The notes below the pieces were generated by a model, which saw only the letters and a list, made by a program, of their open reading frames with translations, was not told the DNA's origin and did not search any database. From Daphnia carinata (Eukaryota > Arthropoda > Branchiopoda > Diplostraca > Daphniidae), in assembly GCF_022539665.2 (NCBI RefSeq), contig NC_081331.1, positions 7,781,534 through 7,845,533 on the forward strand: a DNA stretch of 64,000 nt. The letters are read 5' to 3'. A program made the translations under genes and the position numbers. Shown piece after piece: positions 46,565 through 57,173 of this stretch (its first letter is position 1; each line of letters begins with the position of its first letter).

Positions 46565-48542
46565 TTTCTTTAGTTTATTCACTTTATGTTCTTTCTTTTC
46601 AGTTTTCTTTTTCTTAATGTTGGCCTTTCTCCTTTTCTGTTGTTATTCCCTTCTCTTTTCCTTTTCTTCGATTCGTTCAGCGCAATTTTTGTTACTCTCT
46701 GATTTGATTTGATCTCGTTCATTAATTGGTTTGGCAAGCAATTCCACATAGTCTTTTACCTATTGCAATACAGAAAGGTTAAAAGTTTTCAAGATCTTAC
46801 AAATATTTTTGTCAAATTGAAAGTTTACCTGAAAACCTTCAGCTATTTGCAGAGCACCATTTCGTGCCTGTTTCTCTTCAATACTTCTTGCATTTTCAAC
46901 TTCAGCTTAGCCTACCAAGATTTTCATTTTTGGTTTAAGTTTTATTTTCTTTCATTTTAATCGTTGCCACTTCTGGATCTAAAGTGGTCTTATTCAGAAT
47001 GGGTGAGGAATTAGATAGTTCTCCAAAGTCAAATTTGCCGGAAACTAGGCAGCCTCCACTGTTAAAAATCGGTGTTGGCAGTGTACTTGCTAGTCTTGCT
47101 TCAGGAATTTCTGTTTTAACAAACTCTGAAAGACCAGAGGTTGATGACACAGATGCTGCCTTGGTGGCTCGAGCATGTTTGGCAATTCAGGACCTCTTCT
47201 TCTTACTTTTCCTTTTTAATTTCTTCTTCATTCCCTCTAACTTCCGTTTAAGTTTGATTTTCGTTGTCTTATCAGACAATTCCAGCTTTTCTCTGAAAAT
47301 CAATGGAATAAACTGGCCGGTCTTCCTTAAATGTAAATGTTAGACATACCTGTTAAGTGTGAGGTGTTCATTCGGTTTATGTTCTTTCTTTTCAGTTTTC
47401 TTTTTCTTAATGTTGGCTTTTCTCGTTTTCTGTTGTTATTCCTTTCTCTTTTCCTATTCTTCGATGCGTTCAGCCAACTTCTTTTACAATTTGATTTGAT
47501 TTCATCTTGTTTCTTAATAGATTTAGCAAGCAATTCCACATTGTTTTTCACCTATTGCAATACAGAAAGGTTAAATTATTTAAAATCATAAAAATATGTA
47601 TGTCAAATTGAAAGTTTACCTGAAAACCTTCTGCTCTTTGCAGAGCACCTTTTCATGCCTGTTTCTCTTCAATACTTCTCGCATTCAACTTCAGTTTGGC
47701 CATCCAAGATTTTCACTTTGGCTTTGAGTTTTTTTTTTTATCGTTGCCACTTTTGAATCTAAAGTGGTCTTGTTCAGAATGGGTGAGGGATAAGATAGTT
47801 CTCCTAAATCAAATTAGCTGAATACTAGGCAGCCTTCACTGTTGAAAATTTGTGTTAGCAGTGTACTTGTTGGTCTTGGTTCAGGAATACCTGTTTTGAC
47901 AAACTCTGTCGGATCAGAGGTTGATGACACTGATGCTGCCTCGGTGGCTTGTGCAAGTTTAGCAATTCAGGACCACTTCTTGTTATTTTTCTTTTTTAAT
48001 TTCTTCTTCTTCTATTTTTCTAATTTTTTTAAAGTTTGGTTTTCATTGTCCTATTAGACAAATCCAGCCTTTTCCCTGAAAATAGATGGAATAAGCTGGC
48101 CAGTCTTCCTTAAACGTAAAGATTAACACATACCTGTTAAGTGTGAGGTGTTAGCTGCTAGACATTCTTCTTGTTCAACACCAACCTTATTGCTATTGAG
48201 ATCGTCAACTGTAGATACACTTTCAGTTGGAATGTTGGTCAATAAGCTAGCAATGAAAAACTCTTCAGGAGAGAGTTGCTTTTTAAGAGCGACGGTGTCA
48301 ATGGACCCTCGCGTTTTATAAGGCTCTTGATTTTTAGGGTCCTCATTTCCTACAAATTTTGTTTAGACGTCACTTTCAAGTTCTTGTTTTCTCTTTTTCT
48401 ATTTACAAAAACTGCCTCTCATATTATAACCTTTAAACTTTATTATTATTTACCTTGATCTCTCAACATTATCACTGATCACTCCATAGATCAAACTATA
48501 CGAAACAATAAGTCTATTGTTATTTTCTTTAGGGAACGGCAT
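46565..48542 (-). CDS. Unrecognised multi-exon gene of the palindrome, left-arm copy
   Basis: Reads leftward from ATG at 48542. Exon-like blocks: MPFPKENNNRLIVSY...SDNVERSR (48542-48450), then about 48345-48140 with NEDPKNQEPYKTRG, LKKQLSPEEFFIASLLTN and the end EECLAANTSHLTG at a GT donor (about 48137), then a block with LSD-T-K-KLKRKL, Lys runs, SSTSGLSEFVKTEIP and NSSPILNKTT. A third block (coiled-coil-like, KSI-KQDEIKS, KKLAERIEE) ends the unit. The 785-bp 3' unit occurs twice in tandem (48154-47369, 47369 to about 46565). Several exons carry stops in this copy. Basic and coiled-coil parts suggest DNA binding or oligomerisation; no known family. Confidence 0.4.
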
Positions 48543-48655
48543 TTTGAAGCCAAATCTAGCGTCAGGACGCCACAAACAATGGCGGACGGTGGAAAGCTGT
48601 TATTAAAACTTTTAGCTAAAGCTTTATTAAAATTTAACAAAATTTAGTTCCTTTG

Positions 48656-48693
48656 TTATTGTTCTATTATTATAATTCATTATTATTGTTATA
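48656..48693. other. Centre (loop) of the palindrome
   Basis: 38 bp of T/A-rich sequence between AACAAAATTTAGTTCCTTTG (48636-48655) and its exact inverse (48694-48713). The stretch 48543-48808 separates the two divergent ATGs and would hold both promoters. Confidence 0.8.
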
Positions 48694-48808
48694 CAAAGGA
48701 ACTAAATTTTGTTGAATTTGTAATAAAAGAATTAAAAATTTTTAAAATTTTATGTTAAAAACCGTCCGCCATTGTTTGTGGCGTCCTGACGCTAGATTTG
48801 ACTTGAAA

Positions 48809-50697
48809 ATGCCGTTCCCTGAAGAAAATAACAATAGACTTGTTTCGTATAGTTTGATCTATGGAGTGATCAGTGATAATGTTGAGAAATCAAGGTATAT
48901 AATAATAAAGTTTAAAGGTTATAATATGAGAGGCAGTTTTTGTAAATGGAAAAAGAGAAAACAAGAACTTGAAAGTGTCGTCTAAACAAAATTTATAGGA
49001 AATGAGGACCCAAAAAATCATGATTTCTAGCTTATTGACCAACATTCCAATTGAAAGTGTATCTACAGGTGACGATCTCAATAGCAATAAGGTTGGTGTT
49101 GAACAGGAAGAATGTCTAGCAGCTAACACCTCACACTTAACAGGTATGTGTTAATCTTTACGTTTAAGGAAGACGGGCCAGCTTATTCCATCTATTTTCA
49201 GGGAAAAGGCTGGATTTGTCTGATAGAACAATGAAAACCAAACTTAAAAGGAGTTAGAAAAATTGAAGAAGAAGAAATTAAAAAAGAAAAATAACAAGAA
49301 GTGGTCCTGAATTGCCCAACTTGCACAAGCCACCGAGGCAGCATCAGTGTCATCAACCTCTGATCCCACAGAGTTTGTCAAAACAGGTATTCGTGAACCA
49401 AGACCAACAAGTACACCGCTAACACCAATTTTCAACAGCGAAGGCTGCCTAGTATTCAGCAAATTTGATTTAGGAGAACTATCTAATCCCTCACCCATTC
49501 TGAACAAGAACACTTTAGATTGAAAAGTAGCAACAATAAAAAAAAACTCAAAGCCAAAGTGAAAATCTTGGATGGCCAAGCTGAAGTTGGAATGTGAGAA
49601 GTATTGAAGAGAAACAGGCATGAAAAGGTGCTTTGCAAAGAGCTGAAGGTTTTCAGGTAACCTTTCAATTTGACATACATATTTGTAAGATCTTAAATAA
49701 TTTTAACCTTTCTGTATTGCAATAGGTAAAAAACAATGTGGAATGGCTTGCTAAATCTATTATGAAACAAGATGAAATCAAATCAGATAGTAAAAAGAAG
49801 TTGGCTGAACGCATCGAAGAATAGGAAAAGAGAAAGGAATAACAACAGAAAACGAGAAAAGCCAACATTAAGAAAAAGAAAACTGAGAAGAAAGAACATA
49901 AACTGAATGAACGCCTCACACTTAACAGGTATGTGTTAACATTTACATTTAAGGAAGACCGGCCAGTTTATTCCATTGATTTTCAGGGGAAAAGCTGGAA
50001 TTGTCTGATAAGACAACGAAAATCCAATTTAAACGGAAGTTAGAGGGAATGAAGAAGAAACTAAAAAGAAAAAGTAAGAAGAAGAGGTCCTGAATTGCCA
50101 AACATGCTCGAGCCACCAAGGCAGTATCTGTGTCATCAACCTCTGGTCTTTCAGAGTTTGTTAAAACAGAAATTCCTCAACCAAGACTAGCAAGTACACT
50201 GGCAACACCAATTTTTAACAGTGAAGGCTGCCTAGTTTCCAGCAAATGTGATTTTGGAGAACTATCTAATTCCTCACCCATTCTGAAAAAGACCACTTTA
50301 TATCCAGAAGTGGCAACGATTAAAATGAAAGAAAATAAAACTTAAACCAAAAATGAATATCTTGGTAGGCCAAGCTGAAGCTGAGAATGCAAGAAGCATT
50401 GAAGAAAAACAGGCATGAAATGGTGCTCTGCAAATAGCTGAAGGTTTTCAGGTAAACTTTCAATTTGACAAAAATATTTGTAAGATCTTCAAAACTTTTA
50501 ACCTTTCTGTATTGCAATAGGTAAAAGACTATGTGGAATTGCTTGCCAAATCAATTAATGAACGAGATCAAATCAGAAAGTAACATAAATTGCGCTGAAC
50601 GAATCGAAGAAAAGGAAAAGAGAAAGGAATAACAACAGAAAAAGAGAAAAGCCAACATTAAGAAAAATAAAACTGAAAAGAAAGAACATAAAGTGAA
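48809..50697 (+). CDS. Unrecognised multi-exon gene of the palindrome, right-arm copy
   Basis: Mirror of the left-arm gene. ATG at 48809 opens a 59-codon frame, with SYSLIYGVISDNVEKSR, then KFKGYNMRGSFCKWKKRKQE, to 48985. The next exon (49005-49141) has lost about 70 bp that the left arm keeps between PKN and LLTN. A GT-AG intron at 49142-49200 is visible (CAG|GTATGT...TTTTCAG|GG). Two tandem 785-bp 3' units follow, 49128-49911 and 49912-50697. The second unit is better preserved: 50130-50345 is an open frame with SSTSGLSEFVKTEIPQPRL. Because each arm keeps different parts intact, neither copy alone is clearly functional. Confidence 0.4.
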
Positions 50698-51792
50698 TAA
50701 ACTAAAGAAAAAAGGCAAATTTACCGTATGAAAGACTGATACTGACTCATGGATGAGCTAAACTCTTGTTCTTTCATGTGCAGCCATGTCGTGATAGTTT
50801 TATAGAAAAATACACTGGCATGCCTTCCATGATCGTGGAAAATTTGAAGAAAAAATATCTTAGATTCATTTAAAAAGGTTTAGTGTCTTCACTGATAACA
50901 GACTCATTTTAAAAAAAAGTCCGTCATGGTAGAAAATTGATTTGTCATTATTAGTAGCTTTGTTAACGTAAAGTGTAAAGCTTCCTTATATCTCAATGTA
51001 TTATGTGATGTGTAATTAGGTAATCAATAGCTGCTTGAAAATGTGCAAAAGGTGAAAACAGGACACGAAGAACGAACAGAATTACTTATAGCAGTAGGTT
51101 ATGATTTTAATATATTTATTGGGCTCTTTGTAATTGTTAAAAGAATTGAAAATGTATAAGGAATAAATGGTATTAGAATCAATATTGAATTACATAATCT
51201 TTGTTTTGGTCCTTGCCTCAGACGATAATTTAAGTTTGTAATATTATTCCTATAAACATTATTTATCAAATGTTAATGATAATAAACTAGTCTTCGTGGT
51301 AACATATATTTTTGTTCCCAGCAACCACAAAAGCCCCGCGGAACTCATTCAGTTTCCGTATTCCCAACGAATCAGTGGTCTTTACCTATGGCATAAGTAT
51401 CGACAAAAAGAAGCTATATGGAAGATGGACTGGGGGTTGGGGGAATAATGAAAGAGGGTGGACAGAACAAGGCTAAGTGCGAAAAACATTTATTTTTTGT
51501 ATTATATTTAAAAAAGCGATGGTAGTTCAATAAACAAAAATTGTGAAAAATGAACTTTATTAAACGGGATATTAGCAATATATAAATACTAATATAATCC
51601 GAAATTAGATTGCAACCGAATAAATAATAAAAGATTAACTAGCGTACAAACGCTAACATTGTTTGATCTCTGCAAACCTTAAAGAAAATCACGGTTTCAG
51701 CAACCTTTGTACATTCCAAATTCCACGGAATAGGAGGTGGGAAATACAATTTTCGAAACAAACATAAAGTTTGTAAGAAAATGGAAATTGAG

Positions 51793-51939
51793 CGGAGAAA
51801 AAGGCCCAGTCCAATGGAGAAAAAGGCCCACTTTTGAATTTGGAAAAAAGTGGGCCTTTTTCGTATGGGCCTTTTTCGTCTGGGCCTTTTTCGCGGGCCT
51901 TTTTCGTCTGGGCCTTTTTCGTCTGGGCCTTTTTCTCCG
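51793..51939. repeat. Right terminal repeat module of the palindrome
   Basis: Inverted copy of 45339-45486: two GGAGAAAAAGGCCCA words, an internal hairpin around TTTGAATTTGG, then five GGGCCTTTTTC words. Ends in CTCCG before the last six bases of the element. Confidence 0.9.
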
Positions 51940-51945
51940 ACCTCC

Positions 51946-52065
51946 GTTAAGCCTTGCCAAAGGCAGTTTAAACCTTTTTTCAGGTAGTCGAACCTTTTAG
52001 CAGGTAGAAAAACGACACGTGACTGCTCGCGAACCAATGACGGCGTGCGCACGCCGTTAGGTTAT
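51946..52065. repeat. Interrupted GGTAGTCGAACC unit (right part) with second GTTAAGCC
   Basis: Continues the host repeat broken at 45332: GTTAAGCCTTGCCAAAGGCA, TTTAAACC, two CAGGTAG words and ACACGTGACT, then CCAATG. Orientation is the same as on the left side, as expected for an insertion and not for an inversion. Confidence 0.8.
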
Positions 52066-52198
52066 TCTGACAAACACACAGACAGATACACAAACAAACT
52101 CCTCCCACAAATAGACCTTTGGCTTTTATAAAGATAGTAGATTCAAACAGTATCGTTGATGCCATATATTGTGTGATACAATGAATTTCTCATAATAT

Positions 52199-53095
52199 AT
52201 TTCATGAACTACATTCAAATAGGAACAAATATAAATGTATTCTACGTGAATATAGTGTGATACATTTAGTATCATTAACTACATTCAAATAGGATCAAAT
52301 ATACGTATTCAATGTGAATATAGTGTAATGCAACGAGTTTCATGAAGTAAATCTAGGCAGGATCAAATATACGTGTATTCAATGTGGTGCTATAGAATGT
52401 GTTTCATCAACTACAAGGAAACAGGATCAAATATACGGGTATTGAACGTGAATATCGTGTGATGCAATGAATTTCATACAGCAAATGTGAACAGGATCAA
52501 ATATACTTGTATTCTATGTGACTATAGTGTGATACAATGAGTTTCATGACCTACATTTAAATAGTATCGAATATACGTGTATTCAATGTGAGTATAGTGT
52601 AATACAATGATTTTCATGATCCACATTCAAACAGGATCAAATACTCGTATTCAACCTGAACATCGTGTGATGCAGTGAGTTTCATGAACTACATTAAAAA
52701 AGGATTAAATAGATGTGTATTAAATGTGAATATAGTATGATACAATAAGTTTCATGAAGAAACCCTAAACAGGATCAAACATATGTGTATTTTCGGTGAA
52801 TCTAGTGTGATACAATGAGTTTCATGAAGTAAACCTGAACCTGATCAAATAAACGTGTATTCAAGGTGAATCTAGTTTCGTACAATGAGTTTCATAAGCT
52901 ACATTCAAACAACATCAAATATACGTGTATGCAATTAGGAAATAATGTGATACAATGAGTTTTATGAAGTAAATCTGAACAGGATCAATTATACCTGTAT
53001 TCAATGTGAATATAGAGTGATACAATGTGCTTTATGAACTACATTCAAATAGCATCAAATATACCTGTATTCAATGTGGATATAGTTTATACCAT
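52199..53095. repeat. 70-bp satellite, long array (about 13 copies)
   Basis: Unit about 70 bp: TTTCATGAACTACATTCAAA, then AGGATCAAATATACGTGTAT, then TCAATGTGAATATAGTGTGA, then TACAATGAG. Copies differ at 10-25% of positions by eye, with small indels. Same unit at 34905-35096. No coding sense. Confidence 0.9.
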
Positions 53096-53199
53096 CTTTT
53101 TCGTAGGGAAGTCACTTTGCGAATTAAGACAATAAAAATAAGATCCAGCTTAGAGGTGTATTTTCCACAATGATAATTGTATTATTCTAAATCAAGTGT

Positions 53200-53864
53200 A
53201 ACCACAAGAAGCAAGAGAACATAGGAAGAAATAAGGACACAGTAGGGAAACTCAAGTAAGAGAGACAGTCTTAACCAAGTCTTATTGTGATAAGACGAGT
53301 GGATCGTGGAAAGGAAACTTATACTGAAGCGAATGTGACAACTTCAGGCTCACGAAGGCACCACGCAAACAGGTTGATCGAATAATTATTACAAGAGTAC
53401 AAGCGCACTGTTCGGGAATTATTGAAGTCCGAAGACATGAAATTAAGTCAATTTAGTTAATAAAACTTCAAAATGAAGATTACAGTTTACTACACAATAT
53501 TACTAACCAAAAGCAAGTGCAACAGGTGTTCATTCAGGCTACTACTTACAGAATACTACTACATTCAGATGCAAGTTCTTGTCTGATCATTCCCCTTTTT
53601 TTGGGTTCACCATAGAACTTTGCATATTTGTAAATTGTGTGATTGGGAGGTGCTTGTAGACCTCCTACGTGCAGCCAATTACGCGATGTGTCTAACGTGG
53701 CGTGATGTTGGTACGTACCGTCTGCATGAGTCAGTTAGCAGGTGTTCATCTGAGTCTCCCGTGCTGCGTACATGGGGTTGCAATTAACATGTTTCCTCTC
53801 ACTAATTAATAAAGACACGACAGAAAGTGAATATAACTTGAAGGCGTATATTGACTCCATTACA
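53200..53864 (-). repeat. Probable 3' LTR of the env-bearing gypsy element
   Basis: On the minus strand the LTR starts TGTAATGGAGTC at 53864, directly after a purine-rich CCGCCGGGAGAGA. The other end is not certain; TGTAACC at about 53205 would give a matching TG...CA pair and a length near 660 bp. The start resembles the TGTAAGG start of the 13478-16051 element. Confidence 0.5.
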
Positions 53865-53882
53865 TCTCTCCCGGCGGCGTGA

Positions 53883-53899
53883 GATTACGTCCCGTAATC
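53883..53899. promoter_or_regulatory. Hairpin upstream of the polypurine tract
   Basis: GATTACG-TCC-CGTAATC, a 7-bp perfect stem and 3-base loop (GGA on the element strand), 18 bp from the LTR start. Same place and loop as the hairpin at 14009-14027; one G-C pair there is an A-T pair here. Confidence 0.6.
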
Positions 53900-53994
53900 A
53901 GACTGCATGCACAGGAATGGATTCTGAAGCTGTTGGTCGTGATTTGTTGGTGTGAAGGCAGCATACGACTCAAATGACGGTAAAGAGGCCGTCA

Positions 53995-54943
53995 CTATAG
54001 CAAATGCGTAAGAAGAAAAGTACTATAAGACATAATATGCCGATGATGAAGTTCGGCTTGATCGGCGGTTCTTCTGGTCTCCCACCAAGAGGTATAGGTT
54101 TCTACCCCTGTTGCTGTCATTAAAATATTAGTTGCACTTGGTTTACTGCGTAATGCAAATTCCGGTGGTAGGTGTTCATTTATCGAGGTGGCTATATCTA
54201 AGATAATGTTCATGTGATTAAGCATATTGTCAGTATATGCCGTGTTACTTTGGTGGTCGTAGTGGAAAAATTCGACATTTGCATATTGAAAAGAGTGTGC
54301 AAGCGTTTGATCCGGGAACACAATGTTGGCTTCAATTTGTTTCCAGGTGTTAATACGAAATGCATAGGGTTTGTTATTGAAGTTTACAAATCCATTCTCC
54401 AATAACAAGATGAGCACATAATTTATAATTTTGAAATCGATAGTTCGTAACCAATATCCGAAAGTTTCGAACATATATTTATCGTCGGAACTAATCATTC
54501 GGTTGTCATTGCAACGCTTATGATTGATCATTCTGAGGCACTCAGCAGGTGAAGTATTGATAGAAATTTTGTCCGGCACTATCACTAATTGACGGAAAAA
54601 GTTCATGGTGATGTGTCCAATATTTTTCCATCTTGCGCAAATGTATCCGGAAAACTTCGCTGATGTGCGTTCTTCAATGTATACCGCATTCACTTCACTT
54701 CACTCTGACGGCTTTGTCATCGGGAATTATTGGTTGGCGATTATTGTCAGAGAATTGAAAAATTTCCATCTTTAATGGGTCTGAGCAATTGCATACAGTT
54801 GTTTCAAATGCCTGCGAGTGTAACCCGTAAAAGCGTAGCAACAGGATAAATGGGAGCGGCGACATTTCCATAGACGGAAACATATAATGTATATAGCGAA
54901 CATTATATTCAAATAAGCAACTAGTATCATCGATAAGAAGCAT
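53995..54943 (-). pseudogene. Env-like membrane glycoprotein of an arthropod gypsy element
   Basis: Two overlapping-end frames: 54943-54695 (82 codons) and 54693-53995 (232 codons). The first has a hydrophobic leader-like segment followed by a Cys-x-Cys motif (VCNCSDP), as at the start of many arthropod retroelement envelope proteins. The second contains paired cysteines and several His-rich stretches but no obvious membrane anchor at its end, so it is truncated or the frame is shifted again. The frame break coincides with a short repeat, GTGAAGTGAAGTGAA. It lies just upstream of the hairpin, purine tract and LTR, the position of env. Identification is by position and general features, not by a certain family match. 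Confidence 0.45.
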
Positions 54944-55380
54944 TTCATGTCAGCATGTGGATTTCTTAACCTATAGAATAATATTGGAAGAAGTAGGTAA
55001 AAACAAGCATAATTGTAAATTGGTCACGGCATTCGAAAAGGTCAACGATCTTCCGTCGTCTTTTTCAATAGTCGCGCTGACAAAAGGCGAATAAAATGCG
55101 TAGGGCATCGTGAAATAACTGGGATTTTCGGTTTAGGGTTTAGGAGATAAAATGTCGTTTGGCAAGCGGAACCAGAAAATAAACGCTTAAAATTTGACGG
55201 CATAAAATTTAGCCGTGGACGGTCATACGGAAGTTTTCATTTTCTCTAGGTTCTAACAAGAGCAGTAGGGATAGGGAATAATGGGAAAAGAATGTAAAAT
55301 AAGAACAAGGGAAAAAAGGGCGTTTGTCGGAAAATAATGGTATCTTTTTTCCTAATTCCTACGCCATGCATAATACAGTT
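54944..55380. other. Spacer, no supported gene
   Basis: AT-rich with no usable frame; upstream region of the env frame on the minus strand. May include decayed pol sequence. Confidence 0.3.
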
Positions 55381-55382
55381 GC

Positions 55383-55446
55383 TACTAGCTCTATGGTAGC
55401 GTGCTCAGCTGTGATGTTAAAGACCTGAGGCTCGAATCCCAGTATG
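55383..55446 (+). ncRNA. tRNA-like sequence
   Basis: CTACTAGCTCTATGGTAGCG contains a good A box and GAGGCTCGAATCCCAGT a B box with C for T at one position. Spacing between boxes is about 40 bp, normal for a tRNA. Acceptor arms do not pair well and there is no CCA, so pseudogene or SINE head. Confidence 0.45.
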
Positions 55447-56250
55447 AAGAGATAACTCATCCATTAGCAAGGAAGCTAATATAGTAAACGAAAAAAGGTG
55501 TTTAATGAAAATTCGGTAAATATATGTATGTATGTAATAAATATAAAATTATAAACATATAAATAAAAGGACCCAATAGTTAGTTTTTTTCTTCTAGTCT
55601 AACGTAGAGGGAAAAAAGAATAGAGAGAAGAGACGGAGGGATAGGAATGTGGTATATGAAAAGAGATGGGAAGCCAGCCCGCTTGACGTAGAACAAGGTC
55701 ATTTGTCTAAGACATGGTGTGTTGAAAATGAGGCGTGTTACTTGCCCCTTGGCAAAATCTAACGGCAAACATTTAAGGGTAGATATTGGGAGAATAGCTT
55801 CTACGAATGGAGAACAGATGAGGAAAAGTAAGAACTCTGTTGCGAGAGGCGGTAGCGAGAGGAAAAAACAATAAGCAGTGACAGATTATTTATTTATGCT
55901 AAAGAAGTCTTATCGCGATTAGCGCGCGGCGATTGGCGAACAAAAAAACTTACGTTTCTTACAAAGGGCAAGAGTTGGGTTGTTTTATTAGATGATAGGC
56001 TGGAAAGCTATGCGTGTAGCATATACATTTTCGCTATCTTACCAACAAGCACCCCCGTCTTTTGATGGTATTGAGGTTTAAAACCTTTATTTCTTGTCCC
56101 TATCGAACTTCTCTCATTGATTTCTATGCTTTCTGTGTTGAGTAAAGGGAACTATTTCCTACGTCTTGCATTTATTAAATGTAACATGAACGGTTATATA
56201 GTTACGTAAACAACAGGCAATACTGCAAACATAAAATTCGGTTTCAATAG
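55447..56250. other. Spacer without a supported gene
   Basis: A-rich repeats (about 55500-55570) and the frame 55580-55768 on the minus strand with no motif. Nothing else seen. Confidence 0.3.
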
Positions 56251-56299
56251 GTTGAAAATCGCGCGGTTTTTTGCAATGAATGCATTGATATTCCTCCTC

Positions 56300-56831
56300 C
56301 TAACTTTCAGCGGCCCAACCATAGAGTGGCTGGTGACGGTTCACCAGGTCCAAATCCAGGATGGCTTTGAATTTATCAGTGGTTCTTATCCACTTTCCCT
56401 GTTTAATCAGAGCCACCATTTCGTCGGTCCGTCTTTTCGTGAGGAAATCCACCCTCGAGGGGTAAGCTCGGAGACGTTCCCGGAAATATTTCAGCGAGCC
56501 AGGATGTCTCTTTGTTGTCATATTCGGCGTCGAGCGCGGCTTCGCTGCATTCCTCTGGGCCGGGTTTAAACGTTGCGGTTTGCGTGTTTAGCTGTTCGCC
56601 AGTTACAGCGGCACTGGTGGATGCCTGTTGGTTTGGGTTATTTAGTAACCCGTCGTGGCAGCAGCAGAGCCGTTTGGCGGTAGGTAACCAAAAAGAGCTG
56701 ATATTGTCGTCTGCCATGTTGTTTACACAGATTTTCTTATCTGTTGAACACTTAGTTGCTCCAAAGACTAGCGAGTGGTGTGGCGGCTTGCGCGGCTTGC
56801 GCGTAGATTTGTCCTGGCTTAATATAACCAA
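56300..56831 (-). pseudogene. Unrecognised ORF, frameshifted
   Basis: Frame 56831-56403 (ATG choices at 56831 or, with MADDNISSFWLP, about 56717) and frame 56521-56300 overlap. The join near 56520 would give one product of about 170 residues: acidic-polar N-terminal part with Cys-Cys-Cys-His, then a Lys/Arg-rich helical part (LKYFRERLRAYPSRVDFLTK, MVALIKQGKWIRTTDKFKAI). GC content and codon use differ from the AT-rich surroundings, which suggests real coding origin. I do not recognise the family. Confidence 0.4.
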
Positions 56832-56839
56832 ATATTTCG

Positions 56840-57170
56840 CGCTGGTTGTTCACACCCTTTTTTAAGTTTTTCTTTTCCAATTCTTCACTATTTCTTGAGG
56901 TGTCAGTTTAATTGTTCCACCATGTCTCCAATTTCGCTTAGTTGTCTCCTAGAATAACACAGTGATTGGTTTTTCACTATTCGCACTGCAACTCGTTCCT
57001 TTGCGCCATTTTGGTTGCGTATTTGGTTTATTTAATTTCGTTAGGGATGACTCAGAAATCAGAAAAAAGTCAATGAAGACAACAAAGCAAGTGAAGTTAG
57101 TTATATATGGCTTGTTATATATAGTTGTTATAGCGTAATAAGTATCTAGAGACTTGTCGGTATTATCTTT
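56840..57170. other. Spacer, nothing recognised
   Basis: No frame, motif or repeat that I can support. Confidence 0.3.
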
Positions 57171-57173
57171 TTA

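Larger units (their letters stand above)
45333..51945. mobile_element. 6.6-kb palindromic (foldback-type) transposon
   Basis: Two arms of about 3.3 kb are inverted copies: left 45339-48655, right 48694-51939, with a 38-bp loop. Checked points: 46200-46330 mirrors 50930-51075, 47880-48000 mirrors 49290-49395, 48460-48540 mirrors 48811-48890. The 8-bp GTTAAGCC stands on both sides (45325-45332, 51946-51953). The host repeat without insertion is present at 45176-45200 as AATGTTAAGCCTTGCCAAAG, which equals left flank plus right flank with one GTTAAGCC, so the target duplication is genuine. Ends consist of direct and inverted GACGAAAAAGGCCCA-type repeats, as in Drosophila foldback elements. No transposase motif recognised. 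Confidence 0.85.

Noticed and set aside
46984-48057. Plus-strand frames with long Phe/Leu runs in the left arm
   Set aside because: These are antisense to Lys-rich exons of the palindrome's gene; the hydrophobic runs come from reverse-complemented Lys codons.
45333-51945. Palindrome as an assembly artefact
   Set aside because: The arms differ by substitutions and by a 70-bp deletion in one exon, and an 8-bp duplication with an intact empty repeat unit flanks the whole. An artefact would give identical arms and no duplication. Long reads would still be decisive.
52199-53095. CRISPR-like array
   Set aside because: The 70-bp units have no unique spacers and vary throughout; the genome is eukaryotic. 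It is a satellite.
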